Assembly: GCA_038521865.1 (NCBI GenBank)
Contig: JBCBKO010000003.1
Span: 372,001 to 436,000, forward strand
Length of the DNA stretch: 64,000 nt
Source: CALBPI01 sp038521865
Lineage (GTDB): Bacteria; Pseudomonadota; Gammaproteobacteria; Steroidobacterales; Woeseiaceae
Direction: 5' to 3'
The position numbers and the translations under genes are program-made. Below are positions 7,944 through 15,543 of the stretch, one piece after another. The notes beneath the pieces are model-generated. The model was given only the letters and a program-made list of their open reading frames with translations. It was not told the origin of the DNA and made no database searches. Every line of letters begins with the position of its first letter. Positions within the stretch are counted from its first letter, which is position 1.

Positions 7944-9377
7944 CTACTGCGGAAACTCGGTCAGACCCAATCGTCCGTCCGCGTCCGCACCAGCCTCCCG
8001 CGTGAACTTTGCCAATGGGCCGACCACGACCAATGTGACAAAGAGCAAAAACACTTCAAATTGATAAACCAACGTGTAACCCGTGGCCGGGTCTGTTATT
8101 GCTGGCCCCAGTCGTCCCAATTCGATCCAGTGGCTGAATACATCCCGGAGTGCGCCTCCGGTCGCCACGCCAATGCCGGTTGCAGTCGCCTGCACTGCGC
8201 CCCAGGCACCTAATGCCAGGCCAGTGCCCGCGACTCGCGCAAGATCCATCGCGCCGACCAACATGCCCACTGAAAAAAGTCCTGCCCCTACACCGATGCC
8301 AAAAACGGCAACCTGAAAGAGCGCTTGAATACGTACGCCGGAAACGATCGCCACCAGCAAGAAAGCCATCGCACCCAGCAAGGCGCCGAATGCGGCGAGA
8401 CGATGCGGATCGGTACCGCGTGATAACCATCGCGAGGAAGCGAAAAAAGCGAGTAGCATGCCGGCCGCGAGTGTCGCCGTCAGTTGCGTGGTGGCGGCAA
8501 CACCCATGCCGAGAATCTCAGCACCGTAGGGCTCAAGCAGGATGTCCTGCATCGTGAAACCGGTCGTGCCGATACCCAGTGCCAACAGCAATCGGCCTGA
8601 GCGCGGATCCTCGCGCAGCTTCTGCCAGGCTTTTGAGAATTTGGGGCGGTCAGGTCGCGGTTGGGTTCGCGTTGGGTCGATCGTCTCCTGTTTCCACAGC
8701 GCGGTGACGTTCAAGATCAAGGTCACCATCGCAGCACCCTGAATCACACGAATCAGTCGAACGTGCGTGAAGTCCTGAAGCAACTTACCGAAGACAAGCG
8801 CACTCACAAGCATACCGACCAGCAGCATCACAAAGAGCAGCGCAACGACGCGCGGGCGCGCCTCTTTTGGCGATACATCGGTAGCGAGCGCCAACCCTGC
8901 GGTTTGCGTTGTATGCAGTCCGGCACCGACCAGCAGGAATGCGAGTGCGGCGGCCGCGTGTCCAACCCAGATCGGGCCCTGCGTATCGCCAGACATCACG
9001 AACAATGCGAACGGCATGAATGCGAACCCGCCGAATTGCATCATCGTGCCAAACCAGATAAACGGCACACGGCGCCAACCGATATGCGATACCAGGTTAT
9101 CCGAATTGAATCCGATCAAAGCGCGGAACGGTGCGGCGAGCAATGGCAGCGCCACCATGATGGCAACCAGGGCAGCCGGGATACCAAGCTCAACGATCAT
9201 CACACGATTCAGCGTGCCGCTGAGCAGCACCACGGCCATACCGACCGAAAACTGGAACAAGGACAGGCGCAGAAGTCGGGATAAAGGTAGGTCCTCGCTT
9301 GCAACATCTGCAAACGGCAGCAGTGCTGGCGCGACATCTCGCCAGCGCTGGGACAAACCTTCAGCCCATCGCATCAT
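7944..9377 (-). CDS. lhaA: LhaA, PucC-type light-harvesting 1 assembly transporter-like protein
   Basis: A 477-residue, 12-helix protein of the BCD/PucC branch of the major facilitator superfamily. LhaA proteins assist assembly of the LH1 antenna, possibly by handling bacteriochlorophyll. Family hallmarks are the N-terminal helix with LSLFQFSVGMAVVLL, the NRVMIVELGIPA segment and the loop GFNSDNLVSHIGWRRVPFIW. The position between bchM and puhA is the conserved purple-bacterial arrangement. The start ATG overlaps the bchM stop by four bases. A second member of the same family is encoded at 17,970-19,280 on the other strand. Confidence 0.94.
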   Translation of the reverse strand: MMRWAEGLSQRWRDVAPALLPFADVASEDLPLSRLLRLSLFQFSVGMAVVLLSGTLNRVMIVELGIPAALVAIMVALPLLAAPFRALIGFNSDNLVSHIGWRRVPFIWFGTMMQFGGFAFMPFALFVMSGDTQGPIWVGHAAAALAFLLVGAGLHTTQTAGLALATDVSPKEARPRVVALLFVMLLVGMLVSALVFGKLLQDFTHVRLIRVIQGAAMVTLILNVTALWKQETIDPTRTQPRPDRPKFSKAWQKLREDPRSGRLLLALGIGTTGFTMQDILLEPYGAEILGMGVAATTQLTATLAAGMLLAFFASSRWLSRGTDPHRLAAFGALLGAMAFLLVAIVSGVRIQALFQVAVFGIGVGAGLFSVGMLVGAMDLARVAGTGLALGAWGAVQATATGIGVATGGALRDVFSHWIELGRLGPAITDPATGYTLVYQFEVFLLFVTLVVVGPLAKFTREAGADADGRLGLTEFPQ

Positions 9378-10078
9378 GTACGTGTGATCTCCATCGCTTG
9401 GGACTTATAGAATCCGCTGCTCACCCGGCGCGTGCGCCCGATCGTGAATCGATCGAGATCCTTTTCTCGCTCGATGCAATAACGCATATGTGATTCGGAC
9501 ACCGGACGGATGAACGGCGCTCTTGCATCAGACTTCGGAATGATGCGGCCTACCGCGTGCATTACTGCCAGCGCCGGTGTTTTGGGCGCGAATGTGAAAA
9601 TCATGCCGCGACGTGCGCGCCCACCGAGCTCGGAAAGCGTTTCCGCGATGTCAGCAGGCTCGTAATGAATCAACGAATCCATCGCGACGACGAAGTCGAA
9701 GAAACCGAGGCTCGGGTCGACCATGTCACCAACCATAAAGGTGATACTGCCCTCGCCGGGAATCGAAGGTGCACGCTCTGCCGCAAGCCCGATCAATGTC
9801 GAAGACACATCAACAGCAACGACGTCAGCACCCCTGGCGGCGGCGATAGTCGCCAGCGCACCAGTGCCGCACCCGGCATCGAGCACCCGAGCCCCACGCA
9901 GGTCGTGTGGCAACCAGCTCAGGATGGTGTTGCGCATCTCGTCGCGGCCGGCACGCACGGTCGCGCGCACGCGTCCAACGGGTGCATCGGAGGTGAGTTT
10001 TGCCCACTGTTCTGCTGCGGTCTGATCAAAATACGTGGTCAGCCGCTCTCGAGTTCGTTCGTAAGTTGCATTGCCCAT
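9374..10078 (-). CDS. bchM: Mg-protoporphyrin IX O-methyltransferase BchM
   Basis: Transfers a methyl group from S-adenosylmethionine to the C13 propionate of Mg-protoporphyrin IX, producing the substrate of AcsF. The 234 residues include the class I SAM-binding motif VLDAGCGTGAL at 65-75, the acidic end of strand 2 in DVVAVDVS, and FVVAMDSLIHY as motif post-I. Start and stop overlap bchL (one base, TGATG) and lhaA (four bases), so it sits inside a tightly coupled block. Length is normal for BchM. Confidence 0.95.
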   Translation of the reverse strand: MGNATYERTRERLTTYFDQTAAEQWAKLTSDAPVGRVRATVRAGRDEMRNTILSWLPHDLRGARVLDAGCGTGALATIAAARGADVVAVDVSSTLIGLAAERAPSIPGEGSITFMVGDMVDPSLGFFDFVVAMDSLIHYEPADIAETLSELGGRARRGMIFTFAPKTPALAVMHAVGRIIPKSDARAPFIRPVSESHMRYCIEREKDLDRFTIGRTRRVSSGFYKSQAMEITRT

Positions 10079-10986
10079 CAGTCAAACCCCAGAAAATCGA
10101 AGATCTCTCGGTCTTTCATCGGTACCGCGGACTGCGGCTCAGTGCCATCCCAAAGTCGGCGAGCCAGTTGTAGGTATTCTTCCTTCACCGCCGCCAGCTC
10201 AGGTGAGTCCGGCATCTCGAACAGCGTCGATTTCTTGAGACGGCTCTGACGAATCACGTCGAGGTCAGGAAAATGAGCGATGCGCTCGAGGCCAATCCGT
10301 TCGTTGAACCCATCGATCTGCTCGGTGGCCGCACTACGGTTGGCGATGACACCGCCGAGTCGCACGTTGTAGTTTTTGGACTTGGCGCCGATCGCGGCCA
10401 CGATCCGGTTCATGGCAAAAATCGAATCAAAATCGTTCGCCGTTACGATCAGCGCTCGGTCTGCGTGCTGCAAAGGGGCAGCAAAACCGCCGCAAACGAC
10501 ATCACCCAATACATCGAAAATCACCACATCGGTATCTTCGAGCAGATGGTGTTGTTTCAGCAGACGCACGGTTTGTCCGACAACATAGCCACCACAGCCG
10601 GTTCCCGCCGGCGGACCGCCCGCTTCGACGCACATCACGCCGTTATAGCCCTCGTAAACGAAGTCGTCGACGCGAAGCTCCTCGGTATGGAACTCCACCG
10701 ATTCGAGCACATCGATTACGGTGGGCACGAGACACTTTGTCAGTGTGAACGTGGAATCGTGTTTGGGATCACAGCCGATCTGCAGGACACGCTTACCCAA
10801 CTGCGAGAACGCCGCAGACAAATTCGATGATGTGGTGCTCTTGCCGATGCCGCCTTTGCCGTAGACAGCAAAAACTTTAGCGCCATCGATTTGAACCTGC
10901 GGGTCCATATGCACCTGCACGGAACCGTTTCCATCCGGTGGCGTCGGTTTGACGGTAATCGGCGATGCTGTTTGTACCTGACTCAT
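10078..10986 (-). CDS. bchL: Light-independent protochlorophyllide reductase iron-sulfur ATPase BchL
   Basis: NifH-like homodimeric reductase that passes electrons, with ATP hydrolysis, to BchNB for reduction of protochlorophyllide ring D. The 302 residues carry the P-loop GKGGIGKS at 43-50 and the two cysteines that bridge the subunits through a 4Fe-4S cluster, Cys131 (TGCGGY) and Cys165 (VVCGGF), with switch segment DVLGDVVCGG. An AAGGA lies about nine bases before the ATG at 10986. The gene is separated from bchB by 34 bases, the place where bchH normally lies. The dark-type enzyme is oxygen sensitive, yet it is found together with aerobic AcsF, as is common in aerobic phototrophs. Confidence 0.97.
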   Translation of the reverse strand: MSQVQTASPITVKPTPPDGNGSVQVHMDPQVQIDGAKVFAVYGKGGIGKSTTSSNLSAAFSQLGKRVLQIGCDPKHDSTFTLTKCLVPTVIDVLESVEFHTEELRVDDFVYEGYNGVMCVEAGGPPAGTGCGGYVVGQTVRLLKQHHLLEDTDVVIFDVLGDVVCGGFAAPLQHADRALIVTANDFDSIFAMNRIVAAIGAKSKNYNVRLGGVIANRSAATEQIDGFNERIGLERIAHFPDLDVIRQSRLKKSTLFEMPDSPELAAVKEEYLQLARRLWDGTEPQSAVPMKDREIFDFLGFD

Positions 10987-10999
10987 GGTCTCAATCCTT

Positions 11000-11012
11000 G
11001 CGGCGTTGCCGC
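11000..11012. other. Small intercistronic hairpin between bchB and bchL
   Basis: The 34-base spacer between the bchB stop and the bchL start contains GCGGC-GTT-GCCGC, a five-base-pair stem with a three-base loop. It has no T-run on either side and so is not a convincing terminator. It could be an mRNA processing or stability element, or chance in GC-rich sequence. It marks the point where bchH is missing compared with the usual bchB-bchH-bchL order. Confidence 0.3.
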
Positions 11013-11020
11013 GGTGTCCC

Positions 11021-12586
11021 TCAACGGGCGTAATACGCCTTGGCGTCGTACAACGTGTCGACGCTTATAGTTGTTAGTCCCTGCTCGCGCGCGTAACGCT
11101 CGGTGTTACGACGTGCTTTTCCCCGAACAAAAAACGGAATCTTGCCGAGTTCTTTCTCTGCATCACTGGCCCAAATCGGATCATCCGGATCGGTATCCAC
11201 CGTCTGCGTGGCAGGCCGAACTTCGGACTGACCGGATGCGTGACCGAGGTGCGATGGCATAGCGCCATTGCCGAACTCGAAGTCCTCTCGGAACATGCCA
11301 AGAAGATGCTCTTCCAGGCCCATCATCAATGGATGAACCCACGTATCGAAGAGTAAATTCGCACCGGCGTAACCCATCTGCGGCGCGTGCGATGCCGGAA
11401 AATCCTGCACATGCATGGGCGCGGAGATGACCGCGCAGCCGATACCCAATCGCTTCGCGACATGGCGCTCCATCTGAGTACCGAGCACAAGCTCAGGCTC
11501 GACTTCACTGACGGCTTGCTCAACCTCGAGATAGTCGTCGGTGATCAGCGCCTCCAATCCCAGTTCACTCGCTTTGGCGCGAACCTCGCGCGCGAACTCG
11601 CGTGAGTAGGTTCCGAGCCCGACGACCTCGAATCCGAGTTCCTCGGATGCAACGCGGGCAGCGGCGAGTGCATGAGTGGCGTCTGCAAAAATGAACACGC
11701 GTTTGCCGGTCAGGTACGTCGAGTCAACGGATCGCGAATACCAGGGCAGTCTCGAACGACCATCCTGCAATGCAGGCTCAGGATCGACACTTGCAAGTTC
11801 AGCGACTTCTCGAATGAACTCTGTGGTCGCATTGACTCCAATCGGCACAATGCTGGTCATAGGCTGCCGGAATGCACGCTTGAGCCATGTTGCCGTGGTC
11901 AAACCGGTTTCGGGGTACATGACGACGTTAAAGTCCGCGTCGCCCAATCGAGCAACGTCAGCAGCAGACGCATCCATGGGCGCCACGACATTCACATCGA
12001 CGCCGAGGCGATCAAGAATACCGCGCACTTCCATCAAATCATCGCGATGACGGAAACCGAGTGCCGTCGGGCCGAGGATATTGCACCGCGGTCTGCGATT
12101 CGGGTCACGCTCGGGCATACCTCGCTCGCGAACCCGCTGCGCCGCCGCGCCGGCAAGTCCTCGTGCGAGATGGTAGAGCGTCTCTGCCGCAGCCCAGTTT
12201 TCCTTGCGCTGATAAGAAGGCAACTCCAAAGGAATAACCGGGACCGGGAGCCCCATCCCCTCAGCAAGCCCGCCCGGGTCATCCTGAATCAGCTCGGCCG
12301 TGCAAGAGGCGCCAACCAACATCGCCGAAGGCTGAAAACGCTCGTAGGCCGCGCGCGCCGCGTCCTGGAACAGTGTGGCGGTATCGCCGCCAAGATCACG
12401 CGCCTGAAACGTCGTGTAAGTCACCGGAGGACGCGTCGACTTGCGTTCGATCATCGTGAACAACAAGTCGGCGTAGGTATCGCCCTGCGGTGCGTGCAAC
12501 ACGTAATGCACATCGCGCATGGCGGTCGCAACTCGCATCGCGCCGACATGCGTAGGTCCCTCGTATGTCCAGAGCGTGAGTTTCAT
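11021..12586 (-). CDS. bchB: Light-independent protochlorophyllide reductase subunit BchB
   Basis: NifK-like subunit of the BchNB heterotetramer, which binds protochlorophyllide. The 521 residues start with the family-typical LTLWTYEGPTHVGAMRVA. Asp36 lies in HAPQGD and occupies the same number as the unusual aspartate ligand of the NB 4Fe-4S cluster in characterised enzymes; Cys95 is in GASCTAEL. The C-terminal PCP-reductase-like segment (IPFFVRGKARRNTERYA) is complete. The start overlaps the bchN stop by one base. There is no bchH downstream; bchL follows after 34 bases. Confidence 0.97.
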   Translation of the reverse strand: MKLTLWTYEGPTHVGAMRVATAMRDVHYVLHAPQGDTYADLLFTMIERKSTRPPVTYTTFQARDLGGDTATLFQDAARAAYERFQPSAMLVGASCTAELIQDDPGGLAEGMGLPVPVIPLELPSYQRKENWAAAETLYHLARGLAGAAAQRVRERGMPERDPNRRPRCNILGPTALGFRHRDDLMEVRGILDRLGVDVNVVAPMDASAADVARLGDADFNVVMYPETGLTTATWLKRAFRQPMTSIVPIGVNATTEFIREVAELASVDPEPALQDGRSRLPWYSRSVDSTYLTGKRVFIFADATHALAAARVASEELGFEVVGLGTYSREFAREVRAKASELGLEALITDDYLEVEQAVSEVEPELVLGTQMERHVAKRLGIGCAVISAPMHVQDFPASHAPQMGYAGANLLFDTWVHPLMMGLEEHLLGMFREDFEFGNGAMPSHLGHASGQSEVRPATQTVDTDPDDPIWASDAEKELGKIPFFVRGKARRNTERYAREQGLTTISVDTLYDAKAYYAR

Positions 12587-13863
12587 CAGACCGCCAGTAA
12601 CGTTGAACGTCGCAGGGGCCTTGCGAACAGCTCGGCGCAGTCGCCCGCCTGCTCATAGCCGTGGATGGGAGAGAACACGAGTTCAATTGACCACTTGGTC
12701 GTCACGCCCTGCGCTTCCAACGGATTCGCAAGACCCAAGCCACAAACGACCAGATCAGGGGATTCCGCTTCACAACGATCGAGCTGCTTCTCAACGTCCT
12801 GCCCTTCGCTCAGCGTGACTGACTCCGGTAAACGTGCAAGCTCATCGGCAAGATGCTGACGATGCAGGTACGGGGTACCGACCTCGGTCAGCTCGACATT
12901 GAGTTCTTCGTGTAGAAACCGAGCCAGCGGCACTTCGAGCTGCGAGTCCGGGAAGAAAAAGATGCGCTTTCCCGAGAGTGTTTTGCGTTGGCTCTCAACG
13001 GCTGCTCGCGCGCGTGCCCGTGGTGCCGCAGTGACCGAATCGAAACGTCGCTCTGACACACCAAAGTGGCGCGCAGCGGCGGCCAGCCATCCTGTCGTGC
13101 CATGCTCGCCAATCGGGAATGGCGCCGGTATTCGGGTTGCACCCCGCTGTTCGAGCGCGGCTGCCGTATCAGTGAGAAACGGTTGCGCCAACAGATAACG
13201 AGTATTGCTGCCCACCGAGGGTAAATCCCCGAGCGAACGCATCGGTAAGAAACTGATGTTGTCGATGCCCATCGACGTCAGCAGTTCGCGAAACTGGTCC
13301 TCAACAATGTCAGCAAGAGCACCAACCACGAGGAGTTGCTCGTCTTCGGACGCTGCCATCTCCGGCACCAGCGCCGCGAGGCAGGCGTCCTCGCCTTGAG
13401 TAAAGGTGGTCTCGATGCCGCTACCCGAATAGTTGAGTACACGAACTTGCGGCATAAATTGCGCGGAAAGCCGCTGAGCGGCTTTGGCGAGATCAAGTTT
13501 GATGACCTCAGAAGGGCATGAGCCGACAAGAAAGAGGAGCTTGATGTCAGGGCGGCGTGCCAATAAGCGCTCTACCTCCCGATCAAGCTCCTCGTTCGCA
13601 TCAGCTAGCCCAGCCAGGTCGCGGTCGTCAATGATTGCCGTGGCGAACCTCGGCTCCGCGAAGATCATGACGCCCGCGGCTGACTGGATCAGATGTGCGC
13701 AGGTTCTCGAACCCACCACAAGGAAAAAAGCGTCCTGCATCTTTCGGTGTAACCAGACGATGCCGGTTAAGCCACAGAACACTTCGCGTTGACCGCGCTC
13801 ACGCAACACCCCATCAGACGGGCGTTGCATCTGCTCACGCGGTTGAAGTACGGAGGTTGTCAT
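12586..13863 (-). CDS. bchN: Light-independent protochlorophyllide reductase subunit BchN
   Basis: NifD-like catalytic partner of BchB. The 425 residues contain the three cysteines expected to bind the NB cluster: Cys30 (VFCGLTG), Cys55 (SRTCAHL) and Cys116 (VGSCPSE), each four residues later than the Rhodobacter capsulatus numbering 26/51/112. The start overlaps the bchF stop by four bases and the stop overlaps bchB by one base, so bchF, bchN and bchB form a coupled block at the head of the superoperon. Confidence 0.97.
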   Translation of the reverse strand: MTTSVLQPREQMQRPSDGVLRERGQREVFCGLTGIVWLHRKMQDAFFLVVGSRTCAHLIQSAAGVMIFAEPRFATAIIDDRDLAGLADANEELDREVERLLARRPDIKLLFLVGSCPSEVIKLDLAKAAQRLSAQFMPQVRVLNYSGSGIETTFTQGEDACLAALVPEMAASEDEQLLVVGALADIVEDQFRELLTSMGIDNISFLPMRSLGDLPSVGSNTRYLLAQPFLTDTAAALEQRGATRIPAPFPIGEHGTTGWLAAAARHFGVSERRFDSVTAAPRARARAAVESQRKTLSGKRIFFFPDSQLEVPLARFLHEELNVELTEVGTPYLHRQHLADELARLPESVTLSEGQDVEKQLDRCEAESPDLVVCGLGLANPLEAQGVTTKWSIELVFSPIHGYEQAGDCAELFARPLRRSTLLAV

Positions 13864-14390
13864 GAGACACCTCCAGCGGCCGACGCAGGCGCGTGGCCGG
13901 AATGCGGTTTCGACTGACCGCTAAGACGGGCAAGCCGGAATTTCCATAAGAACTGGGCAGCGTTGATCACATAGGTGAAGTAAGCCGCCAAGGCCAGATA
14001 GCTTTGGCCCACCGCGCCGTACCATCCGAAAAGGACTGCAACCACGTACCAGGTATGCAGGATCATCACGAGCATGCTGACGACGTCTTCCCAGAAGAAC
14101 ATGTCGACAAACAGATACTCACCAAACACGTCTTTCTCCCAGAGGGAGCCCGTGATCATGATCGCGTACAACAAAACGGTCTTAAGGAGGACAGATGCAG
14201 TTGCAAGTGTCTCGCCCACTCCGGTGTGCAGATAACGCAGCACGAGGATGAGGCTGACAAGAAACACGAGGAACTGCAGTGGCGCGAGCACACCCTGAAC
14301 AAAAGTCCAGACCGACGCGTCACGACGCTGCCGCTGTTCAGCGGTGTACAGCGTCGCAGAGTTATTGGTGGCGGCTTCGCGGTCTGCCAT
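13860..14390 (-). CDS. bchF: 2-vinyl bacteriochlorophyllide hydratase BchF, first gene of the superoperon
   Basis: Hydrates the C3 vinyl group on the way from chlorophyllide to bacteriochlorophyll a. The 176-residue membrane protein shows about four hydrophobic segments and the family core around GSLWEKDVFGEYLF and FFWEDVVSMLVM. The N-terminal RQRRDASVWTFVQ segment is also typical. It is the promoter-proximal gene of the 14-kb minus-strand operon; a candidate sigma-70 promoter lies about 64-92 bases upstream, between and under PpsR-type boxes. Confidence 0.93.
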   Translation of the reverse strand: MADREAATNNSATLYTAEQRQRRDASVWTFVQGVLAPLQFLVFLVSLILVLRYLHTGVGETLATASVLLKTVLLYAIMITGSLWEKDVFGEYLFVDMFFWEDVVSMLVMILHTWYVVAVLFGWYGAVGQSYLALAAYFTYVINAAQFLWKFRLARLSGQSKPHSGHAPASAAGGVS

Positions 14391-14427
14391 CTTTGCCTCT
14401 ACTGCTCCCCATCTGTTACAACATCAA

Positions 14428-14445
14428 TGTCAAGAAACACTGACG
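14428..14445. promoter_or_regulatory. PpsR/CrtJ-type box (TGTC-N10-GACG) at the bchF start site
   Basis: The sequence reads TGTC, ten bases, GACG: one mismatch from the TGTN12ACA palindrome recognised by PpsR/CrtJ in purple bacteria. It overlaps the predicted transcription start of bchF, where a bound repressor would block transcription. The ppsR gene itself lies about 1 kb away. Confidence 0.65.
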
Positions 14446-14453
14446 CTCAGTTA

Positions 14454-14482
14454 AATTTACGGGGTGCTGGAGCGAGTGTCAA
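14454..14482 (-). promoter_or_regulatory. Candidate sigma-70 promoter of the bchF superoperon
   Basis: On the minus strand TTGACA (14482-14477) is followed after exactly 17 bases by TAAATT (14459-14454), a close match to the -35/-10 consensus with ideal spacing. The start of transcription would fall near 14447, giving a leader of roughly 57 bases before the bchF ATG at 14390. The -35 element is part of the left arm of an 11-base inverted repeat, and a PpsR-type box (14428-14445) covers the predicted start site. Confidence 0.65.
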
Positions 14483-14510
14483 CAAAACAAAACGTCATCT
14501 TTTGTTGACA
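14477..14510. repeat. Perfect 11-base inverted repeat in the bchF-ppaA control region
   Basis: TGTCAACAAAA (14477-14487) is repeated as its exact reverse complement TTTTGTTGACA (14500-14510) with a 12-base spacer. Each arm contains a TTGACA -35 hexamer pointing outwards, so the repeat forms the symmetric core of the divergent promoter pair. Confidence 0.8.
14493..14510. promoter_or_regulatory. PpsR/CrtJ-type box (CGTC-N10-GACA) over the ppaA -35
   Basis: CGTC, ten bases, GACA is the mirror orientation of the other box, again one mismatch from the TGTN12ACA palindrome. It overlaps the ppaA -35 hexamer and lies just upstream of the bchF -35. A weaker box (TGTC-N10-AACG, 14477-14494) lies directly beside it over the bchF -35. 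Two boxes some 65 bases apart would suit cooperative PpsR binding, as described for Rhodobacter promoters. Confidence 0.6.
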
Positions 14511-14533
14511 TGCTTGACGAAGAAGTGTCTACT
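14505..14533 (+). promoter_or_regulatory. Candidate divergent promoter of ppaA
   Basis: TTGACA (14505-14510) with TCTACT (14528-14533) at 17-base spacing gives a perfect -35 and a 4/6 -10. It is divergent from the bchF promoter; its -35 lies in the right arm of the same inverted repeat, so the two promoters are back to back with about 22 bases between their -35 elements. The predicted leader to ppaA is about 67 bases. Confidence 0.45.
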
Positions 14534-14606
14534 TAATCGGCACATTTTTCTGGTGACAGCATTTCCCGAGTAACTTTTGACCTAGTCGTTATTTGGGGCG
14601 GTGACG

Positions 14607-15491
14607 ATGAATCAGGAAAGCGGACCACATGGGGCCGGCGGCTTTTTGGGCCGGCTGATCGAGAACAGCCGCCGGCTGTTTGGGCACAAAAAAGCCGATC
14701 AAGAACAGGAACTCAAAACACTGTCGCGGCTTATTGAGCAAGGGATCATCCCTCGGCTGCATATGAGATTCAGTACAGCACAACACCGTTCGGACGAGCG
14801 CGATGCGACTACTGAGACGCCCGAATATGACGTCTACGGGTTCGTGGGCGCTCTGCTCTCGCGAACTTCCGGCGACGCGGCCGACTTCGTCGATCGTCTG
14901 CGGCTCACCGAACACAGCCTGATCGAGGTCTACCAGCACCTGCTTGCCCCTGCTGCCCGTAGACTTGGCGAGATGTGGGATAACGATGAGTGCGGTTTTG
15001 CGGAAGTCACCATCGCAATCGCAAAAATAAGACACCTTTTCATCGCGACCGCACCTTTGTTCCCGGTCCATGAATCGGCAGACAAGAAAGACCGCCGCAG
15101 CATCCTGATGACCACCACCCCTGGAGAGCAGCACACGTTCGGCGTGTATCTCGCCGTGGAGCATTTTCGCGCACACGAATGGACTGTCTGGTCAGGAACA
15201 CCGAGGAACACGAGAGAACTTATAGAGCTCGCCAGCAAAGAACCCTACGACGTTATCGGACTGTCAATTGGCAGCGAGCGCAGCCTGGAGGCAGCGAAGA
15301 CCGCCATTCGCGAGCTCAGAGAAAATGCCGTCAACAGCGACGTTGTTCTTTTGGCGGGCGGATCACTGCTCTTCAACCAACCCGAGCTGGCGGATGACCT
15401 CGCAGCAGACTTGCTGGTTCACGAGATCGACGACAGTTTGATCTCCCAAACCGCTGAGTTGGTTGCGAAAAGGCGCCTCGCGCGTCCCTGA
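14607..15491 (+). CDS. ppaA: PpaA/AerR, cobalamin-binding antirepressor of PpsR
   Basis: Member of the PpaA/AerR family: B12-binding proteins that modulate the repressor PpsR/CrtJ in response to light and oxygen. From the ATG at 14607 it has 294 residues. An in-frame GTG at 14601 is also possible, but the GGGGCG motif is spaced better for the ATG. The C-terminal half is a cobalamin-binding fold with GEQHTFG; His176 is in the place of the histidine that ligates the cobalt in AerR. The helical domain contains the WDNDECGFAEVTIA segment typical of short-chain photoreceptor-like B12 proteins. It precedes ppsR by 52 bases in the same direction, the standard pairing. Confidence 0.9.
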   Translation: MNQESGPHGAGGFLGRLIENSRRLFGHKKADQEQELKTLSRLIEQGIIPRLHMRFSTAQHRSDERDATTETPEYDVYGFVGALLSRTSGDAADFVDRLRLTEHSLIEVYQHLLAPAARRLGEMWDNDECGFAEVTIAIAKIRHLFIATAPLFPVHESADKKDRRSILMTTTPGEQHTFGVYLAVEHFRAHEWTVWSGTPRNTRELIELASKEPYDVIGLSIGSERSLEAAKTAIRELRENAVNSDVVLLAGGSLLFNQPELADDLAADLLVHEIDDSLISQTAELVAKRRLARP

Positions 15492-15543
15492 CCCCAATGC
15501 GTAACCTGGCACACACGTCCAGCACCACCACAGGCATCGAACG

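Noticed and set aside
11672..12658. Plus-strand open frame of 328 codons
   Set aside because: Antisense shadow of bchB, a well-conserved gene; the product has no recognisable domain and arises from high-GC codon bias.
14529..14544. A further PpsR box at TGTC...CACA (14526-14544)
   Set aside because: The spacing between TGT and ACA is 13 rather than 12 bases, which breaks the palindrome register.
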